Positions 28,187-39,140 of a stretch of 64,000 bases of DNA are shown here, in pieces; the stretch's first letter is position 1, and every line of letters begins with the position of its first letter. The stretch is taken from positions 1 to 64,000 of the forward strand of contig NZ_JADBHF010000003.1 in the NCBI RefSeq assembly GCF_017808105.1, written 5' to 3'. The stretch comes from Brevibacterium renqingii. GTDB lineage: Bacteria; Actinomycetota; Actinomycetes; Actinomycetales; Brevibacteriaceae. Below the pieces are notes generated by a model. It saw only the letters and a program-made list of their open reading frames with translations. It made no database searches and was not told where the DNA came from. Both the position numbers and the translations under genes were made by a program.

Positions 28187-30154
28187 TCATTCGTCGTGTG
28201 TTTCGGCCAGCCGTCCGAGGCTCGTGCGCACGAGCTGCGAATTCGTCGTCGGCCACATCCGCGGCATCGAATTGACGAGGAAGCCGGCGTACCTGGCCGA
28301 CCGCAGCCGCGAGTCGAGCACGGCCACGACTCCTCTGTCCTCGGTCGAGCGGATGAGGCGGCCGGCGCCCTGGGCCAGACGCAGTGCGGCATGAGTGGCG
28401 GACACGGCCATGAATCCGTTGACGCCGCGCTGGTCGGCATCGCGCGCCCGGGCCTGCATGAGCGGGTCGTCAGGTCGGGGGAAAGGCAGCCGGTCGATGA
28501 CGACGAGTCGGTTCGTCCGCCCCGGCACATCGACTCCCTGCCACAGCGACATGGTGCCGAACAGGCAGGTCTGGTCATCGGCGGTGAATTGGGAGACGAG
28601 CGCGGGCAGCCCGTCGTCGCCCTGGAGCAGGATCGGGAAGTCGAACTTCTCCCGCAGGTGTTCGGCCGCAGCGTTGGCGGCCGCCCGGGAGGAGAACAGT
28701 CCCAGCGCCCCGCCGTTCGAGGCTCGCACGAGTTCCTCGAGTTCGGTCAGCGCCTCGGAGCTCAAACCGCTGCGGCCGGGCTTGGGCAGGTGGGAGGCGA
28801 CATAGAGGATGCCCTGTCGTCCGTAGTCGAAGGGTGAGCCGACATCGAGGCTGTCCCATTTCGGGGCGTCGGGTCCGAAGAGCCCCAGTGAGGCTGCGAC
28901 CGCGTCGAAGTTCCCGCCCAGGGACAACGTCGCCGAGGTGGCCACGACCGTGGATTCCTCGAAGATGCCCGAGCGCATCGTTCCGGCCACGCTCAGCGGT
29001 GCGACGACGAGGTTCGTCGTCTCCTTCTCCCGGAACGTCGATCGGGACAGCCAGATGACGTCGTTCTTGCCCGGTTCACAGAAGCGTTCGGCCAGTTCGA
29101 AGATCTCCTGGCACCGGGCCTTGGCCATCTGCCGACCGGCATCGGCGTCCTCGGACTTGCCGCCGATGTCATTGATGATCTGGCGCGCGGAGTCGCGGAT
29201 CTGTGCCAGCGCCAGTCCGAGCGCCTCGCTCATATTGAGGATGAGCCCTTCGGGCACGGAGGACTGGGCGCGTTCGAGTGCCGCCGCGGCCGAGTCGAGC
29301 AGGGACACGACCCCGTCCTGGACGGCGGTGTGCTTGCGCACGGAGCTCGTCGCCGCCGACAGCATGCTCGTGTTGATCTGCCCGGACAGCGCGTTCGTCA
29401 CCCGGTCCTTGAGCTCGTGCGCCTCGTCGATGATGATGACGTCGTGGTCGGGCAGCACAGCCGATTCGCCGAAGGCGTCGATGGCCAGCAGGGCGTGGTT
29501 GGTGACGACGATGTCCGCCTCGGCGGCCTTGTTCCTGGCGATCTCGGCGAAGCATTCGGTGACCAGAGGGCAGTTCGCCCCGAGGCAGTCGAAGGCGTTG
29601 ACCGACACCTGCGACCAGGCGCGGTCGCTGACTCCGGGCATGAGATCGTCGCGGTCACCGGTCTCGGTGATCTTCTCCCAGGTGCGGATCCGTTGGATCT
29701 CCTCACCCAGACCCGAGAGTTCGGAGGGTTTGCGTCCCGCCTCGGCGTCGGCCCCGAGGTCGAAGAGCATGCCCTCCTCCTCGTCCGGGTACCCGCCGGC
29801 GAGCTTGTGCTTGCACACGTAGTTCCGCCGCCCCTTGAGCAGAGCGGCCCTCGGCAGCGGATCGAGGTCTTTCTTCACGGCCTTGAACAGCCGCGGCAGA
29901 TCGCGGTGGATGATCTGAGTCTGCAGCGCCAGCGTCGCCGTGGACACGACGACCTTGCCGCCGGTGCGGGTGACGTATTCGGCCGCGGGCACGAGGTAGG
30001 CCAGGGACTTACCCGTCCCGGTTCCGGCCTGGACGAGCAGGTGGATCCCCTTGTCCACCGCCGAGGCGACCGCTTGAGCCATCTCCTGCTGACCGCTCCG
30101 GGTCGAGCCGCCGATGGCCCCGACGGCCGACTCGAGGAGTTCTTCGACGGTCAC
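28187..30154 (-). CDS. DinG-family ATP-dependent DNA helicase
   Basis: This 655-residue superfamily 2 helicase related to DinG/YoaA/XPD unwinds DNA 5'-to-3', probably at damage or R-loops. It shows Walker A QAGTGTGKSLAYLVPAAEYV, cysteines of an iron-sulfur domain (NYVCKHKLAGG, FDCLGANCPLVTECF), DEAH in IIIDEAHELKD, and motif VI QGAGRLIRSTEDRG. The N-terminus lacks any nuclease domain. Its start overlaps the hflX stop by four bases, so the two genes form an operon with hflX first. Confidence 0.93.
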   Translation of the reverse strand: MTVEELLESAVGAIGGSTRSGQQEMAQAVASAVDKGIHLLVQAGTGTGKSLAYLVPAAEYVTRTGGKVVVSTATLALQTQIIHRDLPRLFKAVKKDLDPLPRAALLKGRRNYVCKHKLAGGYPDEEEGMLFDLGADAEAGRKPSELSGLGEEIQRIRTWEKITETGDRDDLMPGVSDRAWSQVSVNAFDCLGANCPLVTECFAEIARNKAAEADIVVTNHALLAIDAFGESAVLPDHDVIIIDEAHELKDRVTNALSGQINTSMLSAATSSVRKHTAVQDGVVSLLDSAAAALERAQSSVPEGLILNMSEALGLALAQIRDSARQIINDIGGKSEDADAGRQMAKARCQEIFELAERFCEPGKNDVIWLSRSTFREKETTNLVVAPLSVAGTMRSGIFEESTVVATSATLSLGGNFDAVAASLGLFGPDAPKWDSLDVGSPFDYGRQGILYVASHLPKPGRSGLSSEALTELEELVRASNGGALGLFSSRAAANAAAEHLREKFDFPILLQGDDGLPALVSQFTADDQTCLFGTMSLWQGVDVPGRTNRLVVIDRLPFPRPDDPLMQARARDADQRGVNGFMAVSATHAALRLAQGAGRLIRSTEDRGVVAVLDSRLRSARYAGFLVNSMPRMWPTTNSQLVRTSLGRLAETHDE

Positions 30155-31623
30155 TGATCGATGACCAGGTCCGGACGCTGGAATTCGCGCAGTTCGTCGA
30201 CGAGCTCGGCCGGCACCTTGGCCTGCAGGCTCGTGCCCTCGGAGCCATGTTCTTCGTGCTCGACCGTGCCCAGGGCGTAGATCTTCGACACGAGGTCGCC
30301 GCGCTCATAGGGAATGAGCACGGTGATGTCGATATCGGGTGCCGGCAGCCGGGATTCGATGGCCTCGATGAGCTCGTCGATTCCGTCCTTCGTCGCGGCG
30401 GAGACGAACTGGGCCTGCGGATACTCCGCACGCAGACCGGCGAGCACGGCCTCCTCGGCGATATCGGACTTGTTGAACACGAGCAGTTCGGGGATCTCCC
30501 CGGTCTCGACGTCTTTGAGGACATCCCGCACGGCGTGGATCTGTCCGTGCGGGTCCGGGTGCGAGGCGTCGACGACGTGGAGCAGCAGGTCGGACCCGGC
30601 GGCCTCCTCCAGCGTCGAGCGGAATGCCTCGACGAGCTGGTGGGGCAGATTGCGGACGAAGCCGACGGTGTCGGAGTAGGTGAACGTGATCCCGTCGGCA
30701 GTCTGTGCCTGCCGGACGGTCGGGTCGAGGGTGGCGAACAGGGCGTTCTGCACCATCACCTCGGCGTCGGTGAGCAGGTTGAGCAGGGAGGATTTGCCGG
30801 CGTTCGTGTACCCGACGATCGCCACCGACGGCACGTGGTGGCGGGCGCGGTTCTTGCGTTTGGTCTCTCGGGAGGGGGCCATCCCGGCGATCTCACGCCG
30901 CAGCTTCGACATACGGGTGCGGATGCGGCGGCGATCGAGTTCGATCTTCGTCTCACCCGGCCCGCGCGAACCGATGCCGGCACCGCCGGCGACGCGACCA
31001 CCGGCCTGGCGCGACAGGGACTCGCCCCAGCCGCGCAGGCGCGGGAGCAGGTATTCGAGTTGGGCGAGTTCGACCTGGGCCTTGCCTTCGCGAGACTTCG
31101 CATGCTGGGCGAAGATGTCGAGGATGAGGGCCACGCGGTCGATGACCTTGACCTTGATGACGTCCTCGAGCCCGCGCCTCTGGCTGGGCGCGAGTTCGGA
31201 GTCGATGATCACGGTGTCGGCGCCGACGGAGGTGACGATCTCGGCGAGTTCGGCCGCCTTGCCCTTGCCGAGGTACGTGCCCGGGTCTGGTTTCTCGCGG
31301 CGCTGGATGAGCGCGTCGAGCACCTCGGAGCCGGCGGTCTCGGCGAGTGCCGCGAGCTCGCGGATCGAGTTCTCGGCTTCGGCCTGGGTGGTGTTCCAGA
31401 TCCCGGCCAGGACAACTCGTTCGAGTCTGACCTGACGGTATTCGACCTCGGTGATGTCCTCGAGTTCGGTCGAGAGGCCGGCCACACGCGTGAGTGCGGA
31501 ACGCTCGGCGAGATCGAACTGGTCGTCCTCGCCGGTGGTGTCGTGATCGCCGAGTGCTTGGGCACCTCGGGAGAGCACACGGTCGAGCATCGCTTTCCGA
31601 CGCTCATTGTCTTCAGACGTCAT
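30151..31623 (-). CDS. hflX: HflX ribosome-associated GTPase
   Basis: In the 490-residue product, the N-terminal HflX domain (residues 60-240) has the GKAAELAEIV segment and glycine-rich GGAGIGSRGPGETKIELDRR, and the GTPase domain carries G1 VGYTNAGKSSLLNLL, G3 DTVGFVRNLPHQLVEAFRST and G4 FNKSD. HflX splits stalled 70S ribosomes under stress. An N-terminal tail of about 40 charged residues is longer than in Escherichia coli. It lies divergent from the methyltransferase gene at 31734. Confidence 0.96.
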   Translation of the reverse strand: MTSEDNERRKAMLDRVLSRGAQALGDHDTTGEDDQFDLAERSALTRVAGLSTELEDITEVEYRQVRLERVVLAGIWNTTQAEAENSIRELAALAETAGSEVLDALIQRREKPDPGTYLGKGKAAELAEIVTSVGADTVIIDSELAPSQRRGLEDVIKVKVIDRVALILDIFAQHAKSREGKAQVELAQLEYLLPRLRGWGESLSRQAGGRVAGGAGIGSRGPGETKIELDRRRIRTRMSKLRREIAGMAPSRETKRKNRARHHVPSVAIVGYTNAGKSSLLNLLTDAEVMVQNALFATLDPTVRQAQTADGITFTYSDTVGFVRNLPHQLVEAFRSTLEEAAGSDLLLHVVDASHPDPHGQIHAVRDVLKDVETGEIPELLVFNKSDIAEEAVLAGLRAEYPQAQFVSAATKDGIDELIEAIESRLPAPDIDITVLIPYERGDLVSKIYALGTVEHEEHGSEGTSLQAKVPAELVDELREFQRPDLVIDQ

Positions 31624-31733
31624 TCATTCCTTAGTTCTCTGCCGCCCTCACGGTGCTGCTCGTTCGGGCGTCGTCATCCTTCGCACCGACAGTGGTGTCC
31701 ATCAATTCTCCCACAGCCGTCTAGACTGAAGTG

Positions 31734-32348
31734 GTGTCAGAGCACTATTTCACCGAATCGCCGAGCAGCGAGGCGAGAACCCGTGAGCTGCACCTCGAAT
31801 TGGCCGGCCACGAGGTCACCGTCGAAACCGTATCAGGCACCTTCTCCCCCACCCGCCTCGACCTCGGCACGGCCGTGCTGCTGCGGCACCTGCCCGAGCC
31901 GCCGCCCGGTGATGTGCTCGACCTCGGCTGCGGTTGGGGGCCGATCGCGCTGCACACGGCATTGGAGGCCAGAGACGCCGAGGTGGACCTGCGAGTGTGG
32001 GCACTCGACGTCAACTCCCGGTCCCTGGAGACCACCGCGGCGAATGCCCGCCGATTGGGACTCGAGTCGATCCGCACCGTCACCGCCGAGGAGATCCCCG
32101 CCGAGGTTGAGTTCACCGCAATCCGGTCCAATCCCCCGATCCGGATCGGCAAGGAGGCACTCCACGAACTGCTCGAAACCTGGCTGCCGCGTCTGGCTCC
32201 CGGCGGCCGCGCGGATCTCGTGGTGTCGAAGAACCTCGGCGCCGACTCCCTGCAGAAGTGGATCGCCGGGATGCTCGGGGACGGGTTCGAGGTCGTGCGC
32301 ACGGGATCGTCCAAGGGCTTCCGGGTCCTCACCGTCCACCGCGACTAG
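31734..32348 (+). CDS. Class I SAM-dependent methyltransferase, RsmC-like
   Basis: The 204-residue product carries SAM motif I VLDLGCGWGPIALHTAL and a SNPPIRIG motif of the N-methyltransferase type (NPPx), as in the catalytic half of RsmC, which methylates a guanine in 16S rRNA. The duplicated N-domain of RsmC is missing. The start is one of two adjacent GTG codons. A TAGACT -10-like box ends six bases before the second GTG, so the mRNA may be leaderless. The RNA target is inferred from the motif. Confidence 0.85.
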   Translation: MSEHYFTESPSSEARTRELHLELAGHEVTVETVSGTFSPTRLDLGTAVLLRHLPEPPPGDVLDLGCGWGPIALHTALEARDAEVDLRVWALDVNSRSLETTAANARRLGLESIRTVTAEEIPAEVEFTAIRSNPPIRIGKEALHELLETWLPRLAPGGRADLVVSKNLGADSLQKWIAGMLGDGFEVVRTGSSKGFRVLTVHRD

Positions 32349-32431
32349 TTCGGGCTGCGGGACCGGATCGGGCCAACCGGGGCTGGAGCTGTCCCTTCGG
32401 CCGCAGGTGCCGCCTCGGCCGGGTTCGGCTC

Positions 32432-33421
32432 TCAGCTGATGGTACCGCCGGCGACGAGGACGGCGGGGCCGGCGAGGCTGACTCGCCCGCTCGTGCCTTC
32501 GGCGTTCGGGTCGATCTCGATGCGCAGCTGACCGCCGGGCACGTCCACACGCCACTGCAGGGGTGATTTCTCGCCCGCCCAGTGGTGGGCGGCGATCGCC
32601 GCGGCGCAGGCACCGGTGCCGCAGGAGCGGGTTTCGCCGACGCCGCGTTCGAACACACGCATCCGCAGGGCGCCCTCTCCCCCGGCCACATCGGAGCGGG
32701 CCGGTTCCATGACGATGTATTCGACGTTCGAGCCCTGGGCGGGCACCGGGTCGACGACAGGTGCGTCACGGAGGTCGGCGGCCTCGAGCTCGGCGGTCTC
32801 GGCCAGCGCGACGACAGTGTGCGGGTTGCCGGTGCTCACGCGCAGGCCGGGCCGGGCCACTTCGATGCCTCCTGTGGTCACGAGCGAGGAGTTCGTCGGG
32901 TCGAGCGACCATTCGCCCATGTCGACCGTGTACCAGGCGTCGCTGGACGAACCGGGCCCGGACGCTGCGGCGGAGACGATGTCATCGCCGGTCTGGACGC
33001 CGAGGGCCGGGTTGAGAGTCGTGCGCACGGTCTTGATGCCGTCACGGGTGCCGACGAGGATGTCCCGGGCATCGGCCGGGATGCGTCCGCTGGTGACGAG
33101 GGCGTGGGCGAAGACACGGACCCCGTTGCCGCACATCTCCGACAGGCTGCCGTCGTGGTTGTAGTAGTCCATGAACCATTCGGCTCCGGCCTCGGCCTGC
33201 TCGGCGGCTCCGGGGATCCCGCTGGCGGCCGAGCGCACGATGCGGATGATCCCGTCGGCTCCGAGTCCGGCACGCCGGTCGGCGAGGGTGGCGATGGTTT
33301 CAGAATGCATCTCCAGCCGACTGTCATCGTCGGAGAGGAGGACGAAGTCGTTCTGGGTGCCGTGCCCCTTGACGAAGGCGACATCGGCCAAAGCGGCGAA
33401 CGGGGTATCCGGAGTGCTCAT
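32432..33421 (-). CDS. dapF: Diaminopimelate epimerase
   Basis: DapF converts LL- to meso-diaminopimelate for lysine and peptidoglycan synthesis. In the 329-residue product the two catalytic cysteines sit in MCGNGVRVFAHAL and RSCGTGACAAAIA, and the substrate motif is FVKGHGTQNDFVLL. Inserts near residues 65-80 and 150-165 make it longer than the 275-residue enteric enzyme, as in other actinobacteria. It converges with the methyltransferase gene. The other window gene of this pathway is dapA at 62270. Confidence 0.96.
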   Translation of the reverse strand: MSTPDTPFAALADVAFVKGHGTQNDFVLLSDDDSRLEMHSETIATLADRRAGLGADGIIRIVRSAASGIPGAAEQAEAGAEWFMDYYNHDGSLSEMCGNGVRVFAHALVTSGRIPADARDILVGTRDGIKTVRTTLNPALGVQTGDDIVSAAASGPGSSSDAWYTVDMGEWSLDPTNSSLVTTGGIEVARPGLRVSTGNPHTVVALAETAELEAADLRDAPVVDPVPAQGSNVEYIVMEPARSDVAGGEGALRMRVFERGVGETRSCGTGACAAAIAAHHWAGEKSPLQWRVDVPGGQLRIEIDPNAEGTSGRVSLAGPAVLVAGGTIS

Positions 33422-33498
33422 GGCTCCATCCTATCGGGGGATTCGGCGAGGATGTCGAGTGCCCGTGTGCGGTTCTGCCCGGCGTCGGCGGCGGGCGT

Positions 33499-34080
33499 TC
33501 AGCGAGCGAACCGATCCGCCAGCTCGAGCCCCCTCTTCGCCCATGAGATCTCGGTCCTCGCCCTTTCGGCCAGTCCCTCATAGGCGAACCGCTTGAATGC
33601 GATCGTCTTCTCTCGGTCTTCGTCGTCGGTCACCTCGAGGCGGCGATTGAGCATGGGAGTGGTGAGCGCATCGATCTTAGCGATCTCGTCCTCCCAACAC
33701 TGCAGTTCCGAGGCCCAATGCGCGATGTGGTCGTTGAGAAACGCAAGTCTCGATTCGTGGTCGACCGATTCGAGATAAGCGGCTTTGAGGTGCGCAGCGT
33801 CTCGTGTGCGCTGATACTTCAGCGGGGTGTGCATCCACTCTGCGAAGCTCTCCTCACCGCTGTCAGTCACGTGGTACACCCGGCGTGTGGCCACGTTCCC
33901 GCGCGTCTGTTCTTCTGCTTCGATGAGCCCCTTCTCAGCCATTTTGCGCAGCTCGGGATAGATCTGAGAATCCGGTGCGTGCCAGACGTACCCGACCGAC
34001 TGCGAGAACAGCTTCTGCAGCTCGTAGCCGGACATCGGGGCGATCCGCAACAGCACGAGGAGTGCGCTTCGTAGGCTCAT
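33499..34080 (-). CDS. PadR-family transcriptional regulator
   Basis: The 193-residue product has an N-terminal winged helix (LLRIAPMSGYELQKLFSQSV, then IYPELRKMAEKGLIEAEEQ) and the C-terminal coiled-coil Vir_act_alpha_C domain (AYLESVDHESRLAFLND), the complete PadR subgroup 1 layout. PadR proteins sense phenolic acids; VanR of Corynebacterium glutamicum, which controls vanillate use, is of this family. It lies immediately downstream of the LigM-MetF genes, separated by a hairpin, and is a good candidate for their regulator. Confidence 0.92.
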   Translation of the reverse strand: MSLRSALLVLLRIAPMSGYELQKLFSQSVGYVWHAPDSQIYPELRKMAEKGLIEAEEQTRGNVATRRVYHVTDSGEESFAEWMHTPLKYQRTRDAAHLKAAYLESVDHESRLAFLNDHIAHWASELQCWEDEIAKIDALTTPMLNRRLEVTDDEDREKTIAFKRFAYEGLAERARTEISWAKRGLELADRFAR

Positions 34081-34111
34081 TAGGTTCCGAGTCTTCCTGT
34101 AGGGGGACGCC

Positions 34112-34143
34112 GAGAGGGTCCGAACCGTGGTTCGGACCCTCTC
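34112..34143 (-). terminator. Terminator after the ligM-like gene
   Basis: The arms GAGAGGGTCCGAAC and GTTCGGACCCTCTC form a perfect 14-bp stem around CGTG, twelve bases after the demethylase stop codon and before the padR-type gene. Confidence 0.75.
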
Positions 34144-34155
34144 AGGATAACGTTC

Positions 34156-35631
<1,476 letters not shown>

Positions 35632-36483
35632 TCAACGTTCGCCCGAGAATTCGTTGACCCACTCGGCGGTGGCCTGCAGGCCACCGAACGTGTAGAAGTG
35701 CACTTTGACGTCGTCCTGCGGGAAATCCGCCTCGATGGTGGTAGCCAGCTCGGACAGGAACCTGTCCGGACCCGCGGTTCCGATGAGATTGGTCAGCGAG
35801 AAACCGTACTTCTTCACAATTGATGCGCTGGTTCCGACCCCGAATCGGCGTGCGTATCCGAGCAGTCGTTTGATGCCTGCCGGTCCAGGGGTACCGATGC
35901 GGATGGGCGATTCGACTCCACGATCGCGGGTCTCGTGGATCCATGTGTTTACCCGCTCGGCGTCGAAGGCGAACTGCGTGAGAACGACCCGGTCGAGCCC
36001 CTGCTCTTTCAGCGACTGCGTCTTTTCCACCATGTGGTACCACAAGTCGCTCGTGGCGATCTCGGGGTGGCCCTCCGGGTATCCCGAAATACCGACTTCT
36101 TTCACGCCATATTCCGACAGCAATCCGGTGTCAATGAGCGCCAGGGAGTCGGAGTAGGGACCTTCGGGAGTCTTCGGGTCGCCCCCGACGACGAAGACGT
36201 GTTCGGAAGCACCCACCCTTTGGAGCTCGCCGAGGAATTCTTCGAGCTCGTTCTGTGATCTCAGCCTGCGGGCCGAGATGTGCGGTGCCGGGGTGAATCC
36301 CAGTTCGCGGACAGCCTGCGCCGCTTCGACGCGCATCCGCAGGTCTTCGTTTCCGAGGAATGTGACGTTGATTCGAGTGCCGTGAGGAATTGCGGGTGCC
36401 GCTTCGCGAAGCTTCTCGACATCTTTTCCCGTCATCTCCAGAGAGAAATCTTCGACGAGCTGGATTCCGGTTGACGTGACCAC
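35632..36483 (-). CDS. metF: Methylenetetrahydrofolate reductase-like protein
   Basis: The 283-residue FAD-dependent TIM-barrel protein contains FVVGGDPKTPEGPY, GISGYPEGHPE, TQFAFDAERVNTWI and GTPGPAGIKRLLGYA, as in MetF. Beside a LigM-type demethylase it would run toward oxidation, turning 5-methyl-THF back to methylene-THF, the same pairing as in the lignin-degrading sphingomonad cluster. GTG 36483, five bases after AAAGGCGG, is the best start; GTG 36504 is the alternative but would place the ribosome-binding site inside the gene. A housekeeping MetF could exist elsewhere. Confidence 0.85.
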   Translation of the reverse strand: MVTSTGIQLVEDFSLEMTGKDVEKLREAAPAIPHGTRINVTFLGNEDLRMRVEAAQAVRELGFTPAPHISARRLRSQNELEEFLGELQRVGASEHVFVVGGDPKTPEGPYSDSLALIDTGLLSEYGVKEVGISGYPEGHPEIATSDLWYHMVEKTQSLKEQGLDRVVLTQFAFDAERVNTWIHETRDRGVESPIRIGTPGPAGIKRLLGYARRFGVGTSASIVKKYGFSLTNLIGTAGPDRFLSELATTIEADFPQDDVKVHFYTFGGLQATAEWVNEFSGER

Positions 36484-36531
36484 GGGGCCGCCTTTCGTGA
36501 ACACTGCTGTGGGTTCGTGAGATCACTATAG

Positions 36532-36558
36532 AGGTAGGAATTTACCTATGTCTATAGG
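36532..36558. promoter_or_regulatory. Overlapping operator-like palindromes upstream of metF
   Basis: Two perfect inverted repeats overlap: AGGTAGGAATTTACCT (36532-36547, 5-bp arms) and CCTATGTCTATAGG (36545-36558). Together with flanking CTATAG on both sides they form a larger dyad about 50 bases upstream of the metF GTG. The ATGT...-type half-sites suit a PadR regulator. Binding is inferred. Confidence 0.55.
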
Positions 36559-36685
36559 CAATTGTCAGTAATCGGTTCCTCCTCGTGCACACACTCACCG
36601 GCGACTATGTACCACCACCCGCAGCCCGTCTCGCGGCAGGTATTGTTCCGCGGGCAGGTCGATGCTATCGTGATGCAAATCTCAT

Positions 36686-36705
36686 TTACCTCATTGCATA
36701 GGTAA
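36686..36705. promoter_or_regulatory. Operator-like inverted repeat upstream of the transporter
   Basis: TTACCTCATTGCATAGGTAA has perfect 6-bp arms (TTACCT/AGGTAA). Its half-site recurs in the dyad at 36532, so the same protein could control both divergent promoters. It lies 71 bases before the transporter GTG. Confidence 0.55.
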
Positions 36706-36776
36706 TCTCGATAGGGAAGTCGCAATGGCGCGACACCCCGCCCTTCTGCCGAACTTCTCAAAGACGGAGACTTCTC

Positions 36777-38135
36777 GTGGATCTGCGCGACCGAATCAAC
36801 AACTCTCCGATGACCTTCTACCAATGGCTGGTCGTCGGCATCTGCACGTTCCTCAACGCGCTGGATGGGTACGACGTGCTCGCAATCTCTTTCGCGTCCA
36901 ACCAGGTGACCGAAGAGTTCCGACTCTCGGGAACAACCCTCGGGCTGGTCATGAGCGCCGCGCTGCTCGGCATGGCTGCGGGTGCGCTGGTACTCGGGCC
37001 GGTCGCCGATCGCATCGGACGAAGAAACATGGTGATGCTCGCCATCGTCGTCAACGCCATCGGGCTCTTCCTATCGGCCACAGCGACATCGGCGGGCCAA
37101 CTCGGAGCGTGGCGCGTCGTCACTGGGCTGGGCATCGGCGGAATCCTCGTTGCCACCAATGTCATCTCCGCCGAGTATTCGTCCCGTCGGCGCCGTGGGC
37201 TGGTCATCAGCATCTATGCCGCCGGCTACGGAATCGGTGCCGCTGTCGGCGGGACTGTGATGGTCTCGCTCATCGCTGCTTTCGGATGGCGTTCGGTCTT
37301 CGTCCTCGGCGGCGCGCTGGCCGTCTTCTCGCTTGCGCTGGTCGTCTTCCTCGTTCCGGAGTCAGCGGCATTCCTCTACACCAGGAAGCCGAACAACGCG
37401 CAGTCCAAACTGGAGTCGATCGCTAGACGACTCGGCTTCGATGAACCCCTCGATCTGTCCGCAGGAGATGGAACGTCCGCGACTGGACCTGATTCCGGAA
37501 CCGGCGTCTTGGCGCTATTCAATCGACGCAATCGTCGCGTCACCTTCGTCGTCTGGACAACGTTCTTCATCATCATGTTCGGTTTCTACTTCGTCAATTC
37601 TTGGACCCCTCGCCTCATGCACGAAACCGGATTGACCGATACCCTGTCGATGATCGTCACCGTCGGCCTCACTCTCGGAGGCGCCATCGGTTCGGTGGTG
37701 TTCGGTCTTTTCACCGCCCGCTGGTCGACACGTTCGGTGCTCATGACGTTCTCGATCGTCGCTGCGGTATTGATGGGGATCTTCATCTTCACGGCGCAGT
37801 GGACAGCGGTGGTCATCGTCTTCGGTGTGCTGGTCGGCATGTCGATCAACGGATGCATCGCGGGACTCTATGTCCTGACCCCGCAGTCCTATTCCTCGGC
37901 ACTGCGGTCGACCGGGGCCGGCTGGGGCATCGGAATCGGACGGTTCGGAGCCATCATCGCGCCCACAGCCACCGGTGCCCTGTTGGACGGCGGATGGACC
38001 CCCCAAGCGATCTACATGTTCGTCGGAGCTGTACTGCTGCTGGCCTCGCTCGTCCTCCTGGGAATGCGCGGAGTCGATGTTGAGGCGAACAGACGTCCCC
38101 AAGTTCGTCACGGTGCCGGCGCGGTCGCGGCCTGA
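36777..38135 (+). CDS. AAHS-family aromatic acid:H+ symporter (MFS)
   Basis: This 452-residue, 12-span transporter has the first-span signature NALDGYDVLAISFAS with the DGYD motif of aromatic-acid symporters such as PcaK and VanK, followed by GPVADRIGRRNMVML in loop 2-3 and GLGIGGILVATNVISAEYSSRRRRG. It should import a benzoate-type acid with a proton. It is transcribed away from metF-ligM across a 290-base region carrying shared palindromes, so it is likely the uptake arm of the O-demethylation cassette. GTG 36777 follows CGGAG. Confidence 0.92.
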   Translation: MDLRDRINNSPMTFYQWLVVGICTFLNALDGYDVLAISFASNQVTEEFRLSGTTLGLVMSAALLGMAAGALVLGPVADRIGRRNMVMLAIVVNAIGLFLSATATSAGQLGAWRVVTGLGIGGILVATNVISAEYSSRRRRGLVISIYAAGYGIGAAVGGTVMVSLIAAFGWRSVFVLGGALAVFSLALVVFLVPESAAFLYTRKPNNAQSKLESIARRLGFDEPLDLSAGDGTSATGPDSGTGVLALFNRRNRRVTFVVWTTFFIIMFGFYFVNSWTPRLMHETGLTDTLSMIVTVGLTLGGAIGSVVFGLFTARWSTRSVLMTFSIVAAVLMGIFIFTAQWTAVVIVFGVLVGMSINGCIAGLYVLTPQSYSSALRSTGAGWGIGIGRFGAIIAPTATGALLDGGWTPQAIYMFVGAVLLLASLVLLGMRGVDVEANRRPQVRHGAGAVAA

Positions 38136-38173
38136 CCCCGCATCGTTCCTACGGGCGGCGCCCTTCGGGCTCG

Positions 38174-39112
38174 TCAGCTCCCGTCGTCGGCCGTCGAGAG
38201 GAGAGCACGAGCTTGCGAAAAATTGCGCCGGGCGTCGGCGGCGGTGCCGTCGATCCAATGGATACGGGGGTCGCGGCGGAACCAGGTGTCCTGCCGGCGG
38301 GCGAACTGGCGGGTTCTGATGACCGTCTCCTCCTTCGCCTCGGCGGTGGTGATCTCCCCGTTCAGATGACGCTGGATCTGGGCGTAGCCGATGGCCCGTG
38401 AGGCGGTCTTGCCCTCGGCCAGTCCGGCCGCGAGCAGACGGCGCACCTCATCGACCCACCCGTGTTCCCACATCATTTCGACGCGAGCGGCGATGCGCTC
38501 GTGAAGGATGCTTCGGTCCATGCTCAGGCCCAGGTGAATGGTCGGTTCGAGCTCCTGATAGTCGGGCAGCTGGGCGCTGAAGGGCCGCCCGGTGAGTTCG
38601 ATGACCTCGAGTGCGCGGGCGATGCGCCGCTGGTCGTTGACCGTGATCTTCTCCGCAGCCGCCGGGTCGAGTTCGCGCAGCCTCCGGTGCAGTCCCCACC
38701 GGTCGGCTGCGGCCTCGGCCTCCAGCCGGGCGCGAGCTTCTGGGTCGGTGCCGGGGAACTCCATATGGTCGACGGCGGCACGCACATACAGCCCGGATCC
38801 GCCGACCAGGATCGGGCGCTGCCCGCGGTCGCGGATGTCCGCGATGGCGGCTCGGGCGCGTGCCTGGAAGTCCTGCACGTTCGCCTCGGCGGTGACGTCG
38901 AGGATGTCGATGAGATGGTGCGGGACGCCGCGCCGCTCCTCGACCGGGAGTTTTGCGGTGCCGATGTCCATGCCCCGGTAGAACTGCATCGAGTCCGTGT
39001 TGATGATCTCCCCGCCGAGGTGTTCGGCCAGATCGAGTGCGAGATCGGATTTGCCGGTGGCGGTGGCGCCGACGACGGTGATGATCGGCGACCGACCGAG
39101 GTCCCCGCTCAT
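38174..39112 (-). CDS. miaA: tRNA dimethylallyltransferase
   Basis: The 312-residue product has P-loop VVGATATGKSDLALDLAE, DSMQFYRGMDIGTAKLP and the C-terminal RTRQFARRQDTWFRRDPRIHW. It transfers an isoprenyl group from DMAPP to A37 of tRNAs reading U-starting codons; MiaB then adds methylthio. ATG 39112 follows GAGGAGG; upstream in-frame sequence is a shadow. It belongs to the miaB-hypothetical-miaA run. Confidence 0.96.
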   Translation of the reverse strand: MSGDLGRSPIITVVGATATGKSDLALDLAEHLGGEIINTDSMQFYRGMDIGTAKLPVEERRGVPHHLIDILDVTAEANVQDFQARARAAIADIRDRGQRPILVGGSGLYVRAAVDHMEFPGTDPEARARLEAEAAADRWGLHRRLRELDPAAAEKITVNDQRRIARALEVIELTGRPFSAQLPDYQELEPTIHLGLSMDRSILHERIAARVEMMWEHGWVDEVRRLLAAGLAEGKTASRAIGYAQIQRHLNGEITTAEAKEETVIRTRQFARRQDTWFRRDPRIHWIDGTAADARRNFSQARALLSTADDGS

Positions 39113-39140
39113 GCGCGCCTCCTCACGATCATGCCCGTGC

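Noticed and set aside
30247..32439. Plus-strand frame of about 730 codons opposite hflX running into the methyltransferase
   Set aside because: HflX and the methyltransferase are both firmly supported in other frames; this one is an antisense shadow.
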